From: an uncultured Oscillospiraceae bacterium
Lineage (GTDB): Bacteria; Bacillota; Clostridia; Oscillospirales; Acutalibacteraceae
DNA: 64,000 nt
Direction: 5' to 3'
NCBI GenBank assembly: GCA_902492455.1
Contig: CABULH010000004.1
Coordinates: forward strand, 124,001-188,000
Position 1 is the first letter of the stretch. Every line of letters starts with the position of its first letter. This document shows, in pieces, positions 8,618 to 18,000 of the stretch. The notes beneath the pieces were generated by a model. It did not search any database. It saw only the letters and a program-made list of their open reading frames with translations, and was not told the origin of the DNA. The position numbers and the translations under genes are program-made.

Positions 8618-9375
8618 CGGTGGGAGAAATCTATGCTTTCCTGGATGAAAAAGCGCCTTTTGCCACAGCTGAATCCTGGGATAATGTAGGGCTTCTTGCC
8701 GGCGGACCCGACAGGGAAGTAAGCCGGATTCTCACCGCTCTGGACATCACCCGTGAGGCGGTGGAAGAAGCCGTGCGGCTGGGTGCCCAGCTGATTGTCA
8801 GCCATCATCCGGTCATCTTCTCTCCTCTGCGGAGGCTGGGATGTGAATCGATTCCCTACGCGCTGGCTCGAACGGATATTGCCGCTATCTGCGCTCACAC
8901 TAATCTAGACCGGGCGGAGGGCGGTGTCAACGATACCCTCGCATTCCAACTGGGACTGCAGGAGGTCCGCCCGCTGGAGAATGGTCTCTGTCGGCTGGGG
9001 GTGCTGCCGGTATCCCTGTCTCCAGAGCGCTTTGCCGCACTGGTGGGAACCAAACTTGGTACCGCAGTCCGCCTTTCTCCCTGCCGCCGTTCCGTCCGCA
9101 CAGTGGGACTTTGTTCGGGTGCCGGCGGAGAGTATCTGTCTGCTTTCATCGGCCTGGCTGATGCCTTTGTCACCGGCGAGATGAAACACCATGAATGGCT
9201 GGAGGCGGCAGGAAGCGGAATCACTGTGGTAGAAGCAGGCCATTACGCCACCGAGTCTGCTGCCACCGATACTCTGGCCGCCTGGATCAACCAACGTTTT
9301 CCCGCCATATCCTGTATACCCTTTTGCGGACAACCTCCCTATATCACCATACCGACGGATTCCGCCGTACGTTAA
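8614..9375 (+). CDS. Nif3-like dinuclear metal centre protein
   Basis: The 253-residue protein belongs to the Nif3/YqfO family, metal-binding proteins sometimes described as GTP cyclohydrolase I type 2 homologues whose biochemical role is unclear. Visible metal-site motifs are LIVSHHPVIF, AICAHTNLD and a late HYATE. It lacks the long central insertion found in some Firmicute YqfO proteins and is the short form. GGGAGGAATCGAC precedes the ATG at 8614, which overlaps the trmK stop by 4 bp. Confidence 0.9.
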   Translation: MTVGEIYAFLDEKAPFATAESWDNVGLLAGGPDREVSRILTALDITREAVEEAVRLGAQLIVSHHPVIFSPLRRLGCESIPYALARTDIAAICAHTNLDRAEGGVNDTLAFQLGLQEVRPLENGLCRLGVLPVSLSPERFAALVGTKLGTAVRLSPCRRSVRTVGLCSGAGGEYLSAFIGLADAFVTGEMKHHEWLEAAGSGITVVEAGHYATESAATDTLAAWINQRFPAISCIPFCGQPPYITIPTDSAVR

Positions 9376-9421
9376 ACGGATTTTCTATTATCTAATCCAC
9401 GCCTGAAAGGAGCGGATTTTC

Positions 9422-11185
9422 ATGGCGCTGGACGGCGCTTTTCTCTCCTGCCTGCGGGAGGAGCTGACGGCAGGGTTGCCGGACGCCCGGGTGGACAAGA
9501 TCCATCAGCCTTCCCGGGAAGAACTCATCATCGCTCTGCGCACCCGCAGCGGCAATAAAAAGCTTTATCTCTCTGCCCGGGCCAATTCTCCCCGGGTGCA
9601 TTTCACCGATATTCCCTTGGAAAATCCCGCTGCTCCTCCTATGTTCTGCATGCTGCTGCGCAAGCGGATCACCGGCGGTCGCCTGATCGCCATTCGTCAG
9701 CCCGGGCTGGAGCGGGCGCTGTATTTCGATCTGGACTGCGTGGATGATCTGGGCGACATCGTCCGCCTTACCCTGGCGGTGGAAATCATGGGGCGGCACA
9801 GCAATATCATTCTTATCGACGGCAGCGGTATGGTGGTGGATTCCATCAAGCGGGTAGACATGGAAATGTCTTCCGTCCGTCCGGTACTTCCCGGCCTGCC
9901 CTATTCTCCGCCGCCCGCAGCGGCTGGGCGTTTGGATCTGTCCGCTGTCTCTCCTGCGGATTTTCTAGGCGCCATGGAGCAGGGGCCAGACTATCCCATG
10001 TCCAAAGCCCTGCTGAATACCGCCCACGGCCTCTCCCCACTGATCTGCCGGGAAGCCGCCCATTTGGCTTCCCGGGGCCGGGATCCCCGAATATCTGAAA
10101 TGACAGGTGAGGATCGGGAGCGGCTGCTTTTCTATCTTTCCCGCGTCAAGTCGGCGGTGGAAACCGGTGAAAACCGCAAGCCCTATCTGCTGCTGCATCT
10201 GGACGGCAGCCCGCTGGATTTCAGCTTCATGCCCATCACACAATACGGTCTGGATGCTTTGGGACGGGAAATGGAAAGTTTCTCTGCTCTGCTGGATGCC
10301 TTTTACGCCCAGCGCGACGCCGGCGAACGGATGAAACAGCGCGCCCATGACATTCTCCGGGTTCTGACCAATCTCAGTGATCGGACTTCCCGCAAACTGG
10401 GGCATCAGCGAGAGGAACTGACCCGTTCCGGAGATCGGGAAACCCTGCGTATTTACGGCGATTTAATCAATGCCAACCTTCACGCTATTCCCCGGGGAGC
10501 CTCTTCGGCCCAGCTGATCGATTACTATGACCCCGACTGCGGCACCATTACCGTTCCTCTGGATCCTTCCCTTTCGGCTGCTCAAAACGCCCAAAAATAT
10601 TATAAAGATTATCGGAAAGCCCAAACTGCGGAACAGATTCTGCAGCGGCAGATCGCTCAGGGCGAAGAGGAGCTCCGCTATTTCGACACGGTGTTTGATG
10701 CCCTATCTCGGTCCGCTACCTGGCGGGAACTGGGAGAACTTCGTGAAGAGTTGGCTGCCGGCGGATATCTGCGGCTGCAGCGGGGACGGCAGAAGCCGCC
10801 CGCCCCCCTGGGACCTATTCGATTCCGTTCGGAGGATGGCTTCGCCATCCTGGTAGGACGCAACAACGTACAGAACGACCGCCTTACGCTAAAGACCGCC
10901 CGGGGCGGCGATATCTGGTTCCATACCAAAAACATTCCCGGTTCCCATGTTTTGGTGATAACCGAAGGGCAGAAGCCGCCCGACCGCACCTTGGAACAGG
11001 CCGCCATACTGGCAGCCCTCCATTCCAAAGCAGCAGGATCCGTGCAGGTGCCGGTGGACTACACCGAGGCGCGCAATGTCCGCAAACCTGCCGGAGCCAA
11101 ACCGGGAATGGTGATTTACGACAGCAATCGTACCGCCTATGTCAATCCCGATCCTTCCCTGGCCGCCCGGCTGCGGGAGGAATAA
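9422..11185 (+). CDS. rqcH: Ribosome-associated quality control factor RqcH (NFACT family)
   Basis: RqcH binds stalled 50S subunits with peptidyl-tRNA and directs addition of C-terminal alanine tails. The 587 residues show the NFACT-N domain (ALDGAFLSCLREEL, DARVDKIHQPSREEL), a helical and coiled-coil middle (residues about 290-430) and the NFACT-R domain with DIWFHTKNIPGSHV near residue 498. Older annotations call it a fibronectin-binding protein. AAAGGAGCGG precedes the ATG; it starts 46 bp after the Nif3-like gene. Confidence 0.92.
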   Translation: MALDGAFLSCLREELTAGLPDARVDKIHQPSREELIIALRTRSGNKKLYLSARANSPRVHFTDIPLENPAAPPMFCMLLRKRITGGRLIAIRQPGLERALYFDLDCVDDLGDIVRLTLAVEIMGRHSNIILIDGSGMVVDSIKRVDMEMSSVRPVLPGLPYSPPPAAAGRLDLSAVSPADFLGAMEQGPDYPMSKALLNTAHGLSPLICREAAHLASRGRDPRISEMTGEDRERLLFYLSRVKSAVETGENRKPYLLLHLDGSPLDFSFMPITQYGLDALGREMESFSALLDAFYAQRDAGERMKQRAHDILRVLTNLSDRTSRKLGHQREELTRSGDRETLRIYGDLINANLHAIPRGASSAQLIDYYDPDCGTITVPLDPSLSAAQNAQKYYKDYRKAQTAEQILQRQIAQGEEELRYFDTVFDALSRSATWRELGELREELAAGGYLRLQRGRQKPPAPLGPIRFRSEDGFAILVGRNNVQNDRLTLKTARGGDIWFHTKNIPGSHVLVITEGQKPPDRTLEQAAILAALHSKAAGSVQVPVDYTEARNVRKPAGAKPGMVIYDSNRTAYVNPDPSLAARLREE

Positions 11186-11220
11186 CCATACCAAACGGAT
11201 TCAGGCATAAAGGAAGGAAC

Positions 11221-11249
11221 TTGCTTTTCCCCATCAAACAAGCTATACT
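11221..11249 (+). promoter_or_regulatory. Promoter of the Ca2+ ATPase gene
   Basis: TTGCTT (11221-11226) and TATACT (11244-11249) are separated by 17 bp, about 41 bp before the TTG start codon. Confidence 0.75.
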
Positions 11250-11289
11250 GGTATCAATTCCCTATACCATGGGTTGAGGAGGATGACCA

Positions 11290-13986
11290 TTGATTTGGTA
11301 CAGTGAGTCACTGGAAAATGTGACCAAAGAACTGCAGACCGATCTCGAAAAAGGCCTCGGCAGCGAACAGGCCGCTGCTCTGCTGAAGGAACATGGCCCG
11401 AATAAACTGAATGAAAAGCCGCCCCGCAGCTTTTTCCAGCGTTTTCTGGATCAGATGAAGGATGTGATGGTCATCATTCTGATCATCGCCGCCGCCGTTT
11501 CTCTGGGGCTGAGCGTTTATCACACCTTCACCGGCGGTCAGGGCGATTGGATCGAGCCTATCGTCATCATCCTGATCGTGGTGATCAACGGCTTACTGGG
11601 GGTGATTCAGGAAAGCAAGGCGGAAGCGGCGCTGGAAGCGCTGAAGAATATGTCCGCCCCAGAAGCCAAGGTGCTCCGAGACGGCATGCTTCAATCGGTA
11701 AAATCCACCGACTTGGTGCCCGGCGACATTGTGGAGTTCGAAGCCGGCGACCTGGTGCCGGCGGACTGCCGGCTGCTGGAAGCCGCCACCCTGAAATGCG
11801 ACGAAGCCGCTTTGACCGGCGAATCCGTACCAGTGGACAAGAATCCCGCCGCCGCTATTGAGAATATCGCTTCTTTGGGCGACCGGGTCAATATGGTTTA
11901 TTCTGGCTGTGCGGTATCCTACGGCCGGGGCCGGGCAGTCGTGGTGGAAACCGGCATGAACACGGAAATGGGCAAAATCGCCACCATGCTGGAAAACGAG
12001 GACGAGGGCGTCACCCCCCTGCAGCTGAAGCTGGCGCAATTGGGAAAATATCTGGGCTTCCTGGCCTTGGGCATCTGTGCGGTCATCTTCGTTGTCGGTC
12101 TGCTGGACGGACTTGGTGTCCTGGAAATGTTTATGACCGCCGTTTCTCTGGCTGTGGCGGCAATCCCGGAGGGCTTGCCCGCCATCGTCACCATCGTTTT
12201 AGCTATCGGGGTCCAGCGGATGGTGGCCAAAAATGCAATTATCCGCCGGCTGCCCGCGGTGGAAACACTGGGCAGCGCCTCGGTAATTTGCTCGGATAAA
12301 ACCGGTACCCTGACGCAAAACCGCATGACCCTGGTGAAAGCCTATGCCGGCGACCATCTCCATGATCTGGACGGCGATGTTCCGGAAGGTGTTCGCGCCC
12401 TGATACGGCTGGCAACCCTTTGCACCGACGGCAATGTCCGGATGGTGGACGGCACGGAAAAGCACATCGGCGATCCCACCGAAACCGCCATTGTGGCCTG
12501 CGCCCTTCATCTGGGAATGGAGAAGGATGCTCTGTCAGAGGAGCATCCTCGGCTGGGAGAAATCCCCTTTGACTCTGACCGCAAGCTAATGACCACCATC
12601 AACCTGATTGAGGGCCAGAATGTGGTCATCGTCAAGGGCGCGCCGGACATTCTGCTCCAGCGCTGCGTATCCGGTCACACCGAGGCAGCGGCCGCCGCCA
12701 ACGAAGAGATGGGACGGGATGCCCTGCGGGTGCTGGCCATCGGGTATAAATATATCGACGATGTACCGATGGAATGCCGGCCGGAAGAACTGGAAAACGG
12801 TCTGACCTTTGTCGGTCTGGTGGGTATGATCGATCCGCCCCGTCCCGAAGCCATGGCTGCTATAAAGGAATGCGATTCCGCCGGGATCCGCACGGTGATG
12901 ATTACCGGAGATCATGTGGTTACCGCTTCGGCTATTGCCCGGGAATTGGGCATTCTGCATGATGACAGCGAAGCCATCACCGGCGCTCAGCTGGCCGCCA
13001 TGTCGGATGAAGAGCTGTTTGCCAATATCCGCAACTACAGGGTATACGCCCGGGTAACCCCCACCGATAAAATTCGCATCGTTAAGGCGTGGCAGCAGGC
13101 AGGAGAGATCGTCTCCATGACCGGCGACGGCGTAAACGATGCCCCGGCGCTGAAGGCCGCCGATATCGGCTGTGCCATGGGAATCACCGGTACCGATGTG
13201 GCGAAAGGCGCGGCGGACATGACCCTCACCGACGATAACTTTGCCACTATCGTTACCGCTGTAAAGGAAGGCCGCGGTATTTATGACAATATCCGCAAAG
13301 CTGTGCACTTCCTCCTCTCCTGTAATCTTGGGGAGATCGTCACCGTATTTCTGGCCATGATTTTCCCTTGGCGTGAGACGCCGCTGATGCCCATCCAGCT
13401 GCTGTGGATCAATCTGGTCACCGACAGCCTGCCCGCTCTGGCGCTGGGCATGGAACCTGTGGAGCATGACGTTATGAGCCGCCGGCCACGCCGGAAGGAT
13501 GAAAGCATCTTCGCTCACGGCTTGGGCTGGATGGCTGGTTTCCAGGGATTAATGATCGGTCTGCTCACCCTCATCGCCTATTTCATCGGCAGCCGGGTGA
13601 TGGCCGCGGCACCGGGAACTGGACTGATCTCCATCTTCATGATGCCGACGGAATCCGCCAATATTCTTCTTGGCGAAACCATGGCATTTGCCACATTGGC
13701 ATTATCCCAGCTGGTTCACGCTTTTAATATCCGTTCCTCTCATTCTCTGTTCCGGGTGGGCATCCACACCAATAAATATATGGTGGGCGCCTTCTTTGCC
13801 TCTCTGGCACTGATGCTGGTGGTGCTGCTGATCCCCGGACTCCAGGGCATTTTCGAAATCACCGGCATGACCGGTGTCCAGTGGGGTGTTGTTGTCGGTC
13901 TGTCGCTGGCGCCGCTGGTAATCGTAGAGATCACCAAAGGCATTCAGGCTTTGATCTGGCATCTAAAAAAGAAAAATAATGAATAA
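11290..13986 (+). CDS. P-type calcium-transporting ATPase
   Basis: This 898-residue membrane pump resembles SERCA/PMCA-type bacterial Ca2+ ATPases. It shows a cation ATPase N-terminal domain, the actuator TGES motif (ALTGESVPVD), AAIPEGLPA in transmembrane helix 4, the phosphorylation site CSDKTGTLTQNRM, KGAPD, TGDGVNDAPAL, and NLVTDSLPALALG in helix 6. The PEGLP and N-x-x-TD residues favour calcium over heavy metals. The start is TTG: GAGGAGG at 11276-11282 is correctly spaced to it, and the nearby ATG at 11283 is out of frame. It has its own promoter and terminator. Confidence 0.93.
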   Translation: MIWYSESLENVTKELQTDLEKGLGSEQAAALLKEHGPNKLNEKPPRSFFQRFLDQMKDVMVIILIIAAAVSLGLSVYHTFTGGQGDWIEPIVIILIVVINGLLGVIQESKAEAALEALKNMSAPEAKVLRDGMLQSVKSTDLVPGDIVEFEAGDLVPADCRLLEAATLKCDEAALTGESVPVDKNPAAAIENIASLGDRVNMVYSGCAVSYGRGRAVVVETGMNTEMGKIATMLENEDEGVTPLQLKLAQLGKYLGFLALGICAVIFVVGLLDGLGVLEMFMTAVSLAVAAIPEGLPAIVTIVLAIGVQRMVAKNAIIRRLPAVETLGSASVICSDKTGTLTQNRMTLVKAYAGDHLHDLDGDVPEGVRALIRLATLCTDGNVRMVDGTEKHIGDPTETAIVACALHLGMEKDALSEEHPRLGEIPFDSDRKLMTTINLIEGQNVVIVKGAPDILLQRCVSGHTEAAAAANEEMGRDALRVLAIGYKYIDDVPMECRPEELENGLTFVGLVGMIDPPRPEAMAAIKECDSAGIRTVMITGDHVVTASAIARELGILHDDSEAITGAQLAAMSDEELFANIRNYRVYARVTPTDKIRIVKAWQQAGEIVSMTGDGVNDAPALKAADIGCAMGITGTDVAKGAADMTLTDDNFATIVTAVKEGRGIYDNIRKAVHFLLSCNLGEIVTVFLAMIFPWRETPLMPIQLLWINLVTDSLPALALGMEPVEHDVMSRRPRRKDESIFAHGLGWMAGFQGLMIGLLTLIAYFIGSRVMAAAPGTGLISIFMMPTESANILLGETMAFATLALSQLVHAFNIRSSHSLFRVGIHTNKYMVGAFFASLALMLVVLLIPGLQGIFEITGMTGVQWGVVVGLSLAPLVIVEITKGIQALIWHLKKKNNE

Positions 13987-14031
13987 AAAGGGCGCTATGC
14001 AATGGTTCTCCCATTGGCATAGCGCTTTTTT
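13986..14031 (+). terminator. Terminator of the Ca2+ ATPase gene
   Basis: GCGCTATGC (13992-14000) pairs with GCATAGCGC (14017-14025), with extra pairing AATGG/CCATT inside, followed by TTTTTT. Confidence 0.9.
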
Positions 14032-14060
14032 CATAGCCGACAATGGAAATAAAAAACAGC

Positions 14061-14091
14061 TTGCTTGTGACGTAAGGTCATGAGCTATACT
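14061..14091 (+). promoter_or_regulatory. MerR-type promoter with 19-bp spacer
   Basis: TTGCTT (14061-14066) and TATACT (14086-14091) are 19 bp apart, the elongated spacing typical of promoters untwisted by MerR proteins. The spacer contains TGAC-GTAAG-GTCA, an inverted repeat that is a plausible operator for the regulator encoded directly downstream. Confidence 0.75.
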
Positions 14092-14110
14092 ATAAAAAGA
14101 GGTGATGGAA

Positions 14111-14911
14111 ATGCCGAATCATCGAGCGATACCGCCGGGATATATGGCTATAGGCGAAGTTGCCAGGAAAATGAAGATCAGTGTGCGTACACTGCAATAT
14201 TACGATAGAGATGGTCTGTTGACGCCATCAGCGAAAAGCGACGGCGGTCGCAGGCTTTATACCGATAAGGACCTCATCCGGCTTCATCAGATTCTCTCGC
14301 TGAAGCATCTTGGCTTCTCATTGGACGATATCAAGAACCGTCTGATTTCTCTTGATACTCCTGCGGATGTGGCAGAAGCTCTGTCAGAACAAGCCGCCGC
14401 TATCCGGCGAAAGATCGAAACCCTGTCTGTATCCCTCGGCGAAATAGAAAAACTGCGGATGGAAGTCCTGCAAATGCAAACGGTGAATTTCAAGAAATAT
14501 GCCGATATTATCGTCAACCTGCAGATGAAAAATGAATTCTACTGGCTGATCAAGCATTTTGATGACCAGACCCTGGACCATATTCGAAGCCGCTTCGACC
14601 AGGAAAGCGGCTTGGCGATGATCGGTACCTTTCAGCGCCTGCAGGATGAGGCTATCCAGCTTCAACAGGAGGGGATTTCCCCTGACAGTGAAAAGGGGAA
14701 ATATTTTGCCCGGGAATTTTGGAATATGGTGATAGAATTCACCGGTGGAGACAGGCGTATGCTTTCCAAACTGATGGAAATTGGCAATTTCGACAGCCTG
14801 GACAACGAATGGAAGGAAAAGCAAGCAGCAGCCAACACTTTTATTGAACCAGCTTTGGAAGCTTACTTCATGACCTTGAACTACAATCCGCTTGAGGAGG
14901 CTCCGGAATGA
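14111..14911 (+). CDS. MerR-family regulator with C-terminal effector region
   Basis: The 266-residue protein has a MerR HTH (MAIGEVARKMKISVRTLQYY, then DRDGLLTPS) followed by the dimerisation coiled coil and a TipA-like helical C-terminus of about 150 residues that may bind a drug or peptide. Start at 14111 fits AGAGGTGA six bases upstream; GTG 14102 and ATG 14105 are in frame but too close to that ribosome site. It overlaps the ABC ATPase gene in ATGA, so regulator and transporter form one autoregulated operon, probably for multidrug or antimicrobial efflux (inference). Confidence 0.88.
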   Translation: MPNHRAIPPGYMAIGEVARKMKISVRTLQYYDRDGLLTPSAKSDGGRRLYTDKDLIRLHQILSLKHLGFSLDDIKNRLISLDTPADVAEALSEQAAAIRRKIETLSVSLGEIEKLRMEVLQMQTVNFKKYADIIVNLQMKNEFYWLIKHFDDQTLDHIRSRFDQESGLAMIGTFQRLQDEAIQLQQEGISPDSEKGKYFAREFWNMVIEFTGGDRRMLSKLMEIGNFDSLDNEWKEKQAAANTFIEPALEAYFMTLNYNPLEEAPE

Positions 14912-15723
14912 ATATCGCCATACAGGTTGAACAGCTGCGGAAAAGCTACGGCGAGCAGCTGGTTCTCAAAGGTCTTACTTTTCAAGTGCTGAAGGGGGAA
15001 ATTTTTGCCTTGCTGGGCGTAAACGGAGCCGGCAAGACTACCGCCCTGGAATGTATAGAAGGGCTGCGCAGATATGACAGCGGACGCATCATAGTCAATG
15101 GCCGGATAGGAATTCAGCTCCAGTCGGCCTCCCTTCCCTCTCATATCAAACCGATGGAGGCCGTACGATTATTTGCAAAATGGAATAGAAGCAGCATAGA
15201 CCATTCCATGCTGACCGCCCTCGGCATCAATGAACTGGGCGGAAAGCAATATACAGAATTGTCAACCGGGCAGAAACGCCGATTGCATCTCGCCCTTGCT
15301 TTACTCAGCGATCCGGACATTGTGTTTCTTGACGAGCCTACTGCCGGCCTGGATGTCGAAGGCAGGCTGGCGCTTCACGATCAAATCCGCCAATTGAAAG
15401 CCTTGGGCAAAACCATCGTTTTAGCCAGCCATGACATGGCGGAGGTGGAAAGCCTGTGTGACCGCTTGGCGATTCTGCACAGCGGTGATATTGCTTTTAT
15501 CGGTACTGCTGAGGAATTGACCTCTCGCATCACCCGGCGCTATTCCCTTCATATCAAGACAGACCAAGGGGCCGAATGCTTTGAGGCCGAAAACATTGGG
15601 GACACCTTGCTGACATTGCTGGAGAACTATAAGCAGCAGAATATAACTGTGTTGGATATTAAAATAGATCGAGGAACATTGGAGCAGCATTTTATCAACA
15701 TAACAAAGGGGAGCAGCGAATGA
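14908..15723 (+). CDS. ABC transporter ATP-binding protein
   Basis: The 271-residue ATPase has Walker A GVNGAGKTT (about residues 38-46), the signature LSTGQKRRL, Walker B DIVFLDEPTAGLD and switch His in LASHDMAEVE. The ABC-2 exporter architecture with a C-terminal extension of about 60 residues suggests a drug or antimicrobial exporter ATPase. It overlaps both neighbours by 4 bp. Confidence 0.93.
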   Translation: MNIAIQVEQLRKSYGEQLVLKGLTFQVLKGEIFALLGVNGAGKTTALECIEGLRRYDSGRIIVNGRIGIQLQSASLPSHIKPMEAVRLFAKWNRSSIDHSMLTALGINELGGKQYTELSTGQKRRLHLALALLSDPDIVFLDEPTAGLDVEGRLALHDQIRQLKALGKTIVLASHDMAEVESLCDRLAILHSGDIAFIGTAEELTSRITRRYSLHIKTDQGAECFEAENIGDTLLTLLENYKQQNITVLDIKIDRGTLEQHFINITKGSSE

Positions 15724-16436
15724 GTGCGCTTTTATATGGTGTTGCTTTGCAATGGAAGCTGGATATCCGCAGTAAAACGCTGCTTATCACCTGCTATGTG
15801 GTTCCACTTCTTTTTTTCGCTCTTATGGGCGGTATCTTCACCTCCATCATGCCGGATGCGAAGAACACCCTCATACAGTCTATGACCGTAATGGGGGTAT
15901 CCATGGGCGCGCTGATCGGCCTGCCGCCTTCCCTTGTGGAGATATACGGCAGTGACAGTAAGAAAATCTACAAGGCTAATGGGGTTCCTTTGTATCTGGG
16001 TTTGGTTTCCATGTTTTTATCGGCCTTTATTCACCTTTCTATTATGTGTGCGATCCTATTTCTTATCGCCCCAGTTGCCTTCCATGCGGCTCTTCCAGTG
16101 AATCTCCCGCTGTTCCTTGGCTCCCTGGCGCTCTTTATAGCGGTATCCTGCAGCATAGGATGCGTCCTGGGGCTAATAGTAAAAAACCAAGCCAAACTCA
16201 CTATGATTTCGCAGGTGGTATTCCTGCCATCCATCATGCTGTCGGGAATCATGTTTCCGTCAGAAATGCTGCCAAAACCTTTGGAATATGCTGGAAGAAT
16301 ATTTCCCGCAGCCTGGGGTTACAAAGCGATGACAGCGGATCGTTTTTCCATCGGCAGCTTGTGGCCCATGGCTATGATAGCCTTCGCAGCTGTCATCCTA
16401 TGCGGTATACGCTTAAAAAGGCTGGAATCAGAATAG
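15720..16436 (+). CDS. ABC-2 type transporter permease
   Basis: This 238-residue protein has six predicted membrane segments and the ABC-2 hallmark LSGIMFPSEMLP before the last helices. It pairs with the ATPase encoded immediately upstream (ATGA overlap). The substrate is unknown. Confidence 0.9.
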   Translation: MSALLYGVALQWKLDIRSKTLLITCYVVPLLFFALMGGIFTSIMPDAKNTLIQSMTVMGVSMGALIGLPPSLVEIYGSDSKKIYKANGVPLYLGLVSMFLSAFIHLSIMCAILFLIAPVAFHAALPVNLPLFLGSLALFIAVSCSIGCVLGLIVKNQAKLTMISQVVFLPSIMLSGIMFPSEMLPKPLEYAGRIFPAAWGYKAMTADRFSIGSLWPMAMIAFAAVILCGIRLKRLESE

Positions 16437-16473
16437 AAAAAAGGCTGGAGCCAGCTTAGCTCCAGCCTTTTTC
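16437..16473. terminator. Terminator of the MerR-ABC operon
   Basis: GGCTGGAGC (16443-16451) pairs with GCTCCAGCC (16459-16467), flanked by A6 and T5. It is symmetric and may serve both this operon and the convergent ECF sigma gene. Confidence 0.85.
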
Positions 16474-16553
16474 ATACACCCGGCTCATCAATTCCTATAT
16501 GCGCATAGAAATCGCCGGCAGCTGGATGGAAAGTTTTCCTTTTCATCCCTCTA

Positions 16554-17822
16554 TCACAGGATATAGTCGGTGATACAATCATACCAATGAATATAGGGAA
16601 TTCCATTGATCTCCAAGCGCTGGTTCTCCGGCAGCATTTCACTCCATTTTCTCTGATATCGTTCAAAAGCCCAATCATTCCGATTAAATCGCCGCCAAAG
16701 GATGGTCCTGCCGTTTTTATCCAGATACTGTTCGGATACCACACCGGTGTCATAAGTCTCAATATCCATCACACAAACTGTATCATAAACCTTGCTTCCA
16801 ATAGTGACCCGGCACCTGCCCACGATATCCAAAAGGAACTCCTTATCCTCGCTGGTGGTGACGACATCCCCGTATCTACAGATATCCCCTTTTGCGGATA
16901 GATTGGTCTCGTTGCCGCAATTATCCTCTCCGAATCCCCAGTTTGGAAGAAAAGCATCCCCATCCAAAAAGGTAATAAAATTTCGAACCCCGTTATCATT
17001 TCGTATGGTCGCCAGGTAACGGCAATGGGTATCGGTAAGCTGAGCGATAAATGTTCTGCGGATGGTTTTTCTTTCTGGTGAATAATGGGTTTCTTTGGCT
17101 GTAATCTCCACCCCTTCTATCCCATGCACCATGGCCTTGCCGATAACCTCCATATCAAAAAGCTGAGTCGCTTTTCGAGATGGGATATCATAGATTCCCC
17201 AAGTGAGCTTCTCCCCCTGCTTCGGGATAAGAAACCACCCCATCAGTTCCTCCCATTTGACGGAAAAAGGGTTCTCCTTCATCCATTCAATCTGATAAAA
17301 AGGCAGCAATTCCGGGAGCTTTTTCATAGAATAATCCCCTTTCAGTTTCATAAAAGGATACGCGTTTTTGAAGTTCTGCTTCGCCGAGTACAGGCGGCTT
17401 TTTACTGTTCCCACCGGTATGGAGAGCCGTCTGGCGATCTCCCGTTGCGGTAGCTCTTCCCAGTAATACAGGGAGAGAATTTGCTGGTCCTTGTCGCTAA
17501 GAAGTGCTATCGTATCCCGCACGGGTTGAATATCCGATGCGCCCCACCGACCGTCGTACAGCTTCGCCTCGTCAAGGAAATCCAGGGAAACTTCCCGTTT
17601 TTCAGCCTGGCGACGGAAATAGGCATTGCAGCTGTTGCGGGCTATGCTGATGATCCAGGCTTTGAATGCAGCCGGATTCCTTAGCTGATCGTAATTCCGA
17701 TAGGCAGTCAGATAGACCTCCTGCAGAAGGTCTTCGGCATCTGCGCTGGACTGCAGCCGATACTTGATGAATCGCTCCACAGCCCTTCGGTGTTCAGCCA
17801 AGCATTTTTCAAAGGTAGCCAA
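16554..17822 (-). CDS. ECF sigma factor with a large C-terminal domain
   Basis: The first 165 residues are an ECF sigma factor: sigma-2 (SADAEDLLQEVYLTAYRNYD, FKAWIISIARN) and sigma-4 (LPQREIARRLSIPVGTVKSR). A further 250 residues contain WGIYDIPSRKATQLFDMEV and repeated beta-like segments but no recognised family, with no membrane helix. No anti-sigma gene is adjacent, so the extension may sense the signal. The start is taken as TTG 17822 because GGAGG lies 7 nt upstream; the ATG at 17897 lacks a ribosome site. The 5' leader holds the palindrome AAACCGGTTT within GTGAA...TTCAC. Confidence 0.85.
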   Translation of the reverse strand: MATFEKCLAEHRRAVERFIKYRLQSSADAEDLLQEVYLTAYRNYDQLRNPAAFKAWIISIARNSCNAYFRRQAEKREVSLDFLDEAKLYDGRWGASDIQPVRDTIALLSDKDQQILSLYYWEELPQREIARRLSIPVGTVKSRLYSAKQNFKNAYPFMKLKGDYSMKKLPELLPFYQIEWMKENPFSVKWEELMGWFLIPKQGEKLTWGIYDIPSRKATQLFDMEVIGKAMVHGIEGVEITAKETHYSPERKTIRRTFIAQLTDTHCRYLATIRNDNGVRNFITFLDGDAFLPNWGFGEDNCGNETNLSAKGDICRYGDVVTTSEDKEFLLDIVGRCRVTIGSKVYDTVCVMDIETYDTGVVSEQYLDKNGRTILWRRFNRNDWAFERYQRKWSEMLPENQRLEINGIPYIHWYDCITDYIL

Positions 17823-17955
17823 CTCCTCACCTCCAGTTTGGTGAATTTCAAAACCGGTTTCACTTATATAGATAAAATTTTTCACTGAAAGGTTCATTGG
17901 TTAAAAAGAAAACGGTTTTAAATTATGTGATTTCTCAATTCCTACACAAAAAAGC

Positions 17956-17987
17956 AAAACCACCCGTTCTTTTGAACGGGTGGTTTT
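17956..17987 (-). terminator. Terminator after the zinc-ribbon gene
   Basis: AAAACCACCCGTTC (17956-17969) pairs perfectly with GAACGGGTGGTTTT (17974-17987) around a TTTT loop, 13 bp downstream of the zinc-ribbon stop codon. Confidence 0.88.
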
Positions 17988-18000
17988 GGGTGAAAACGAA

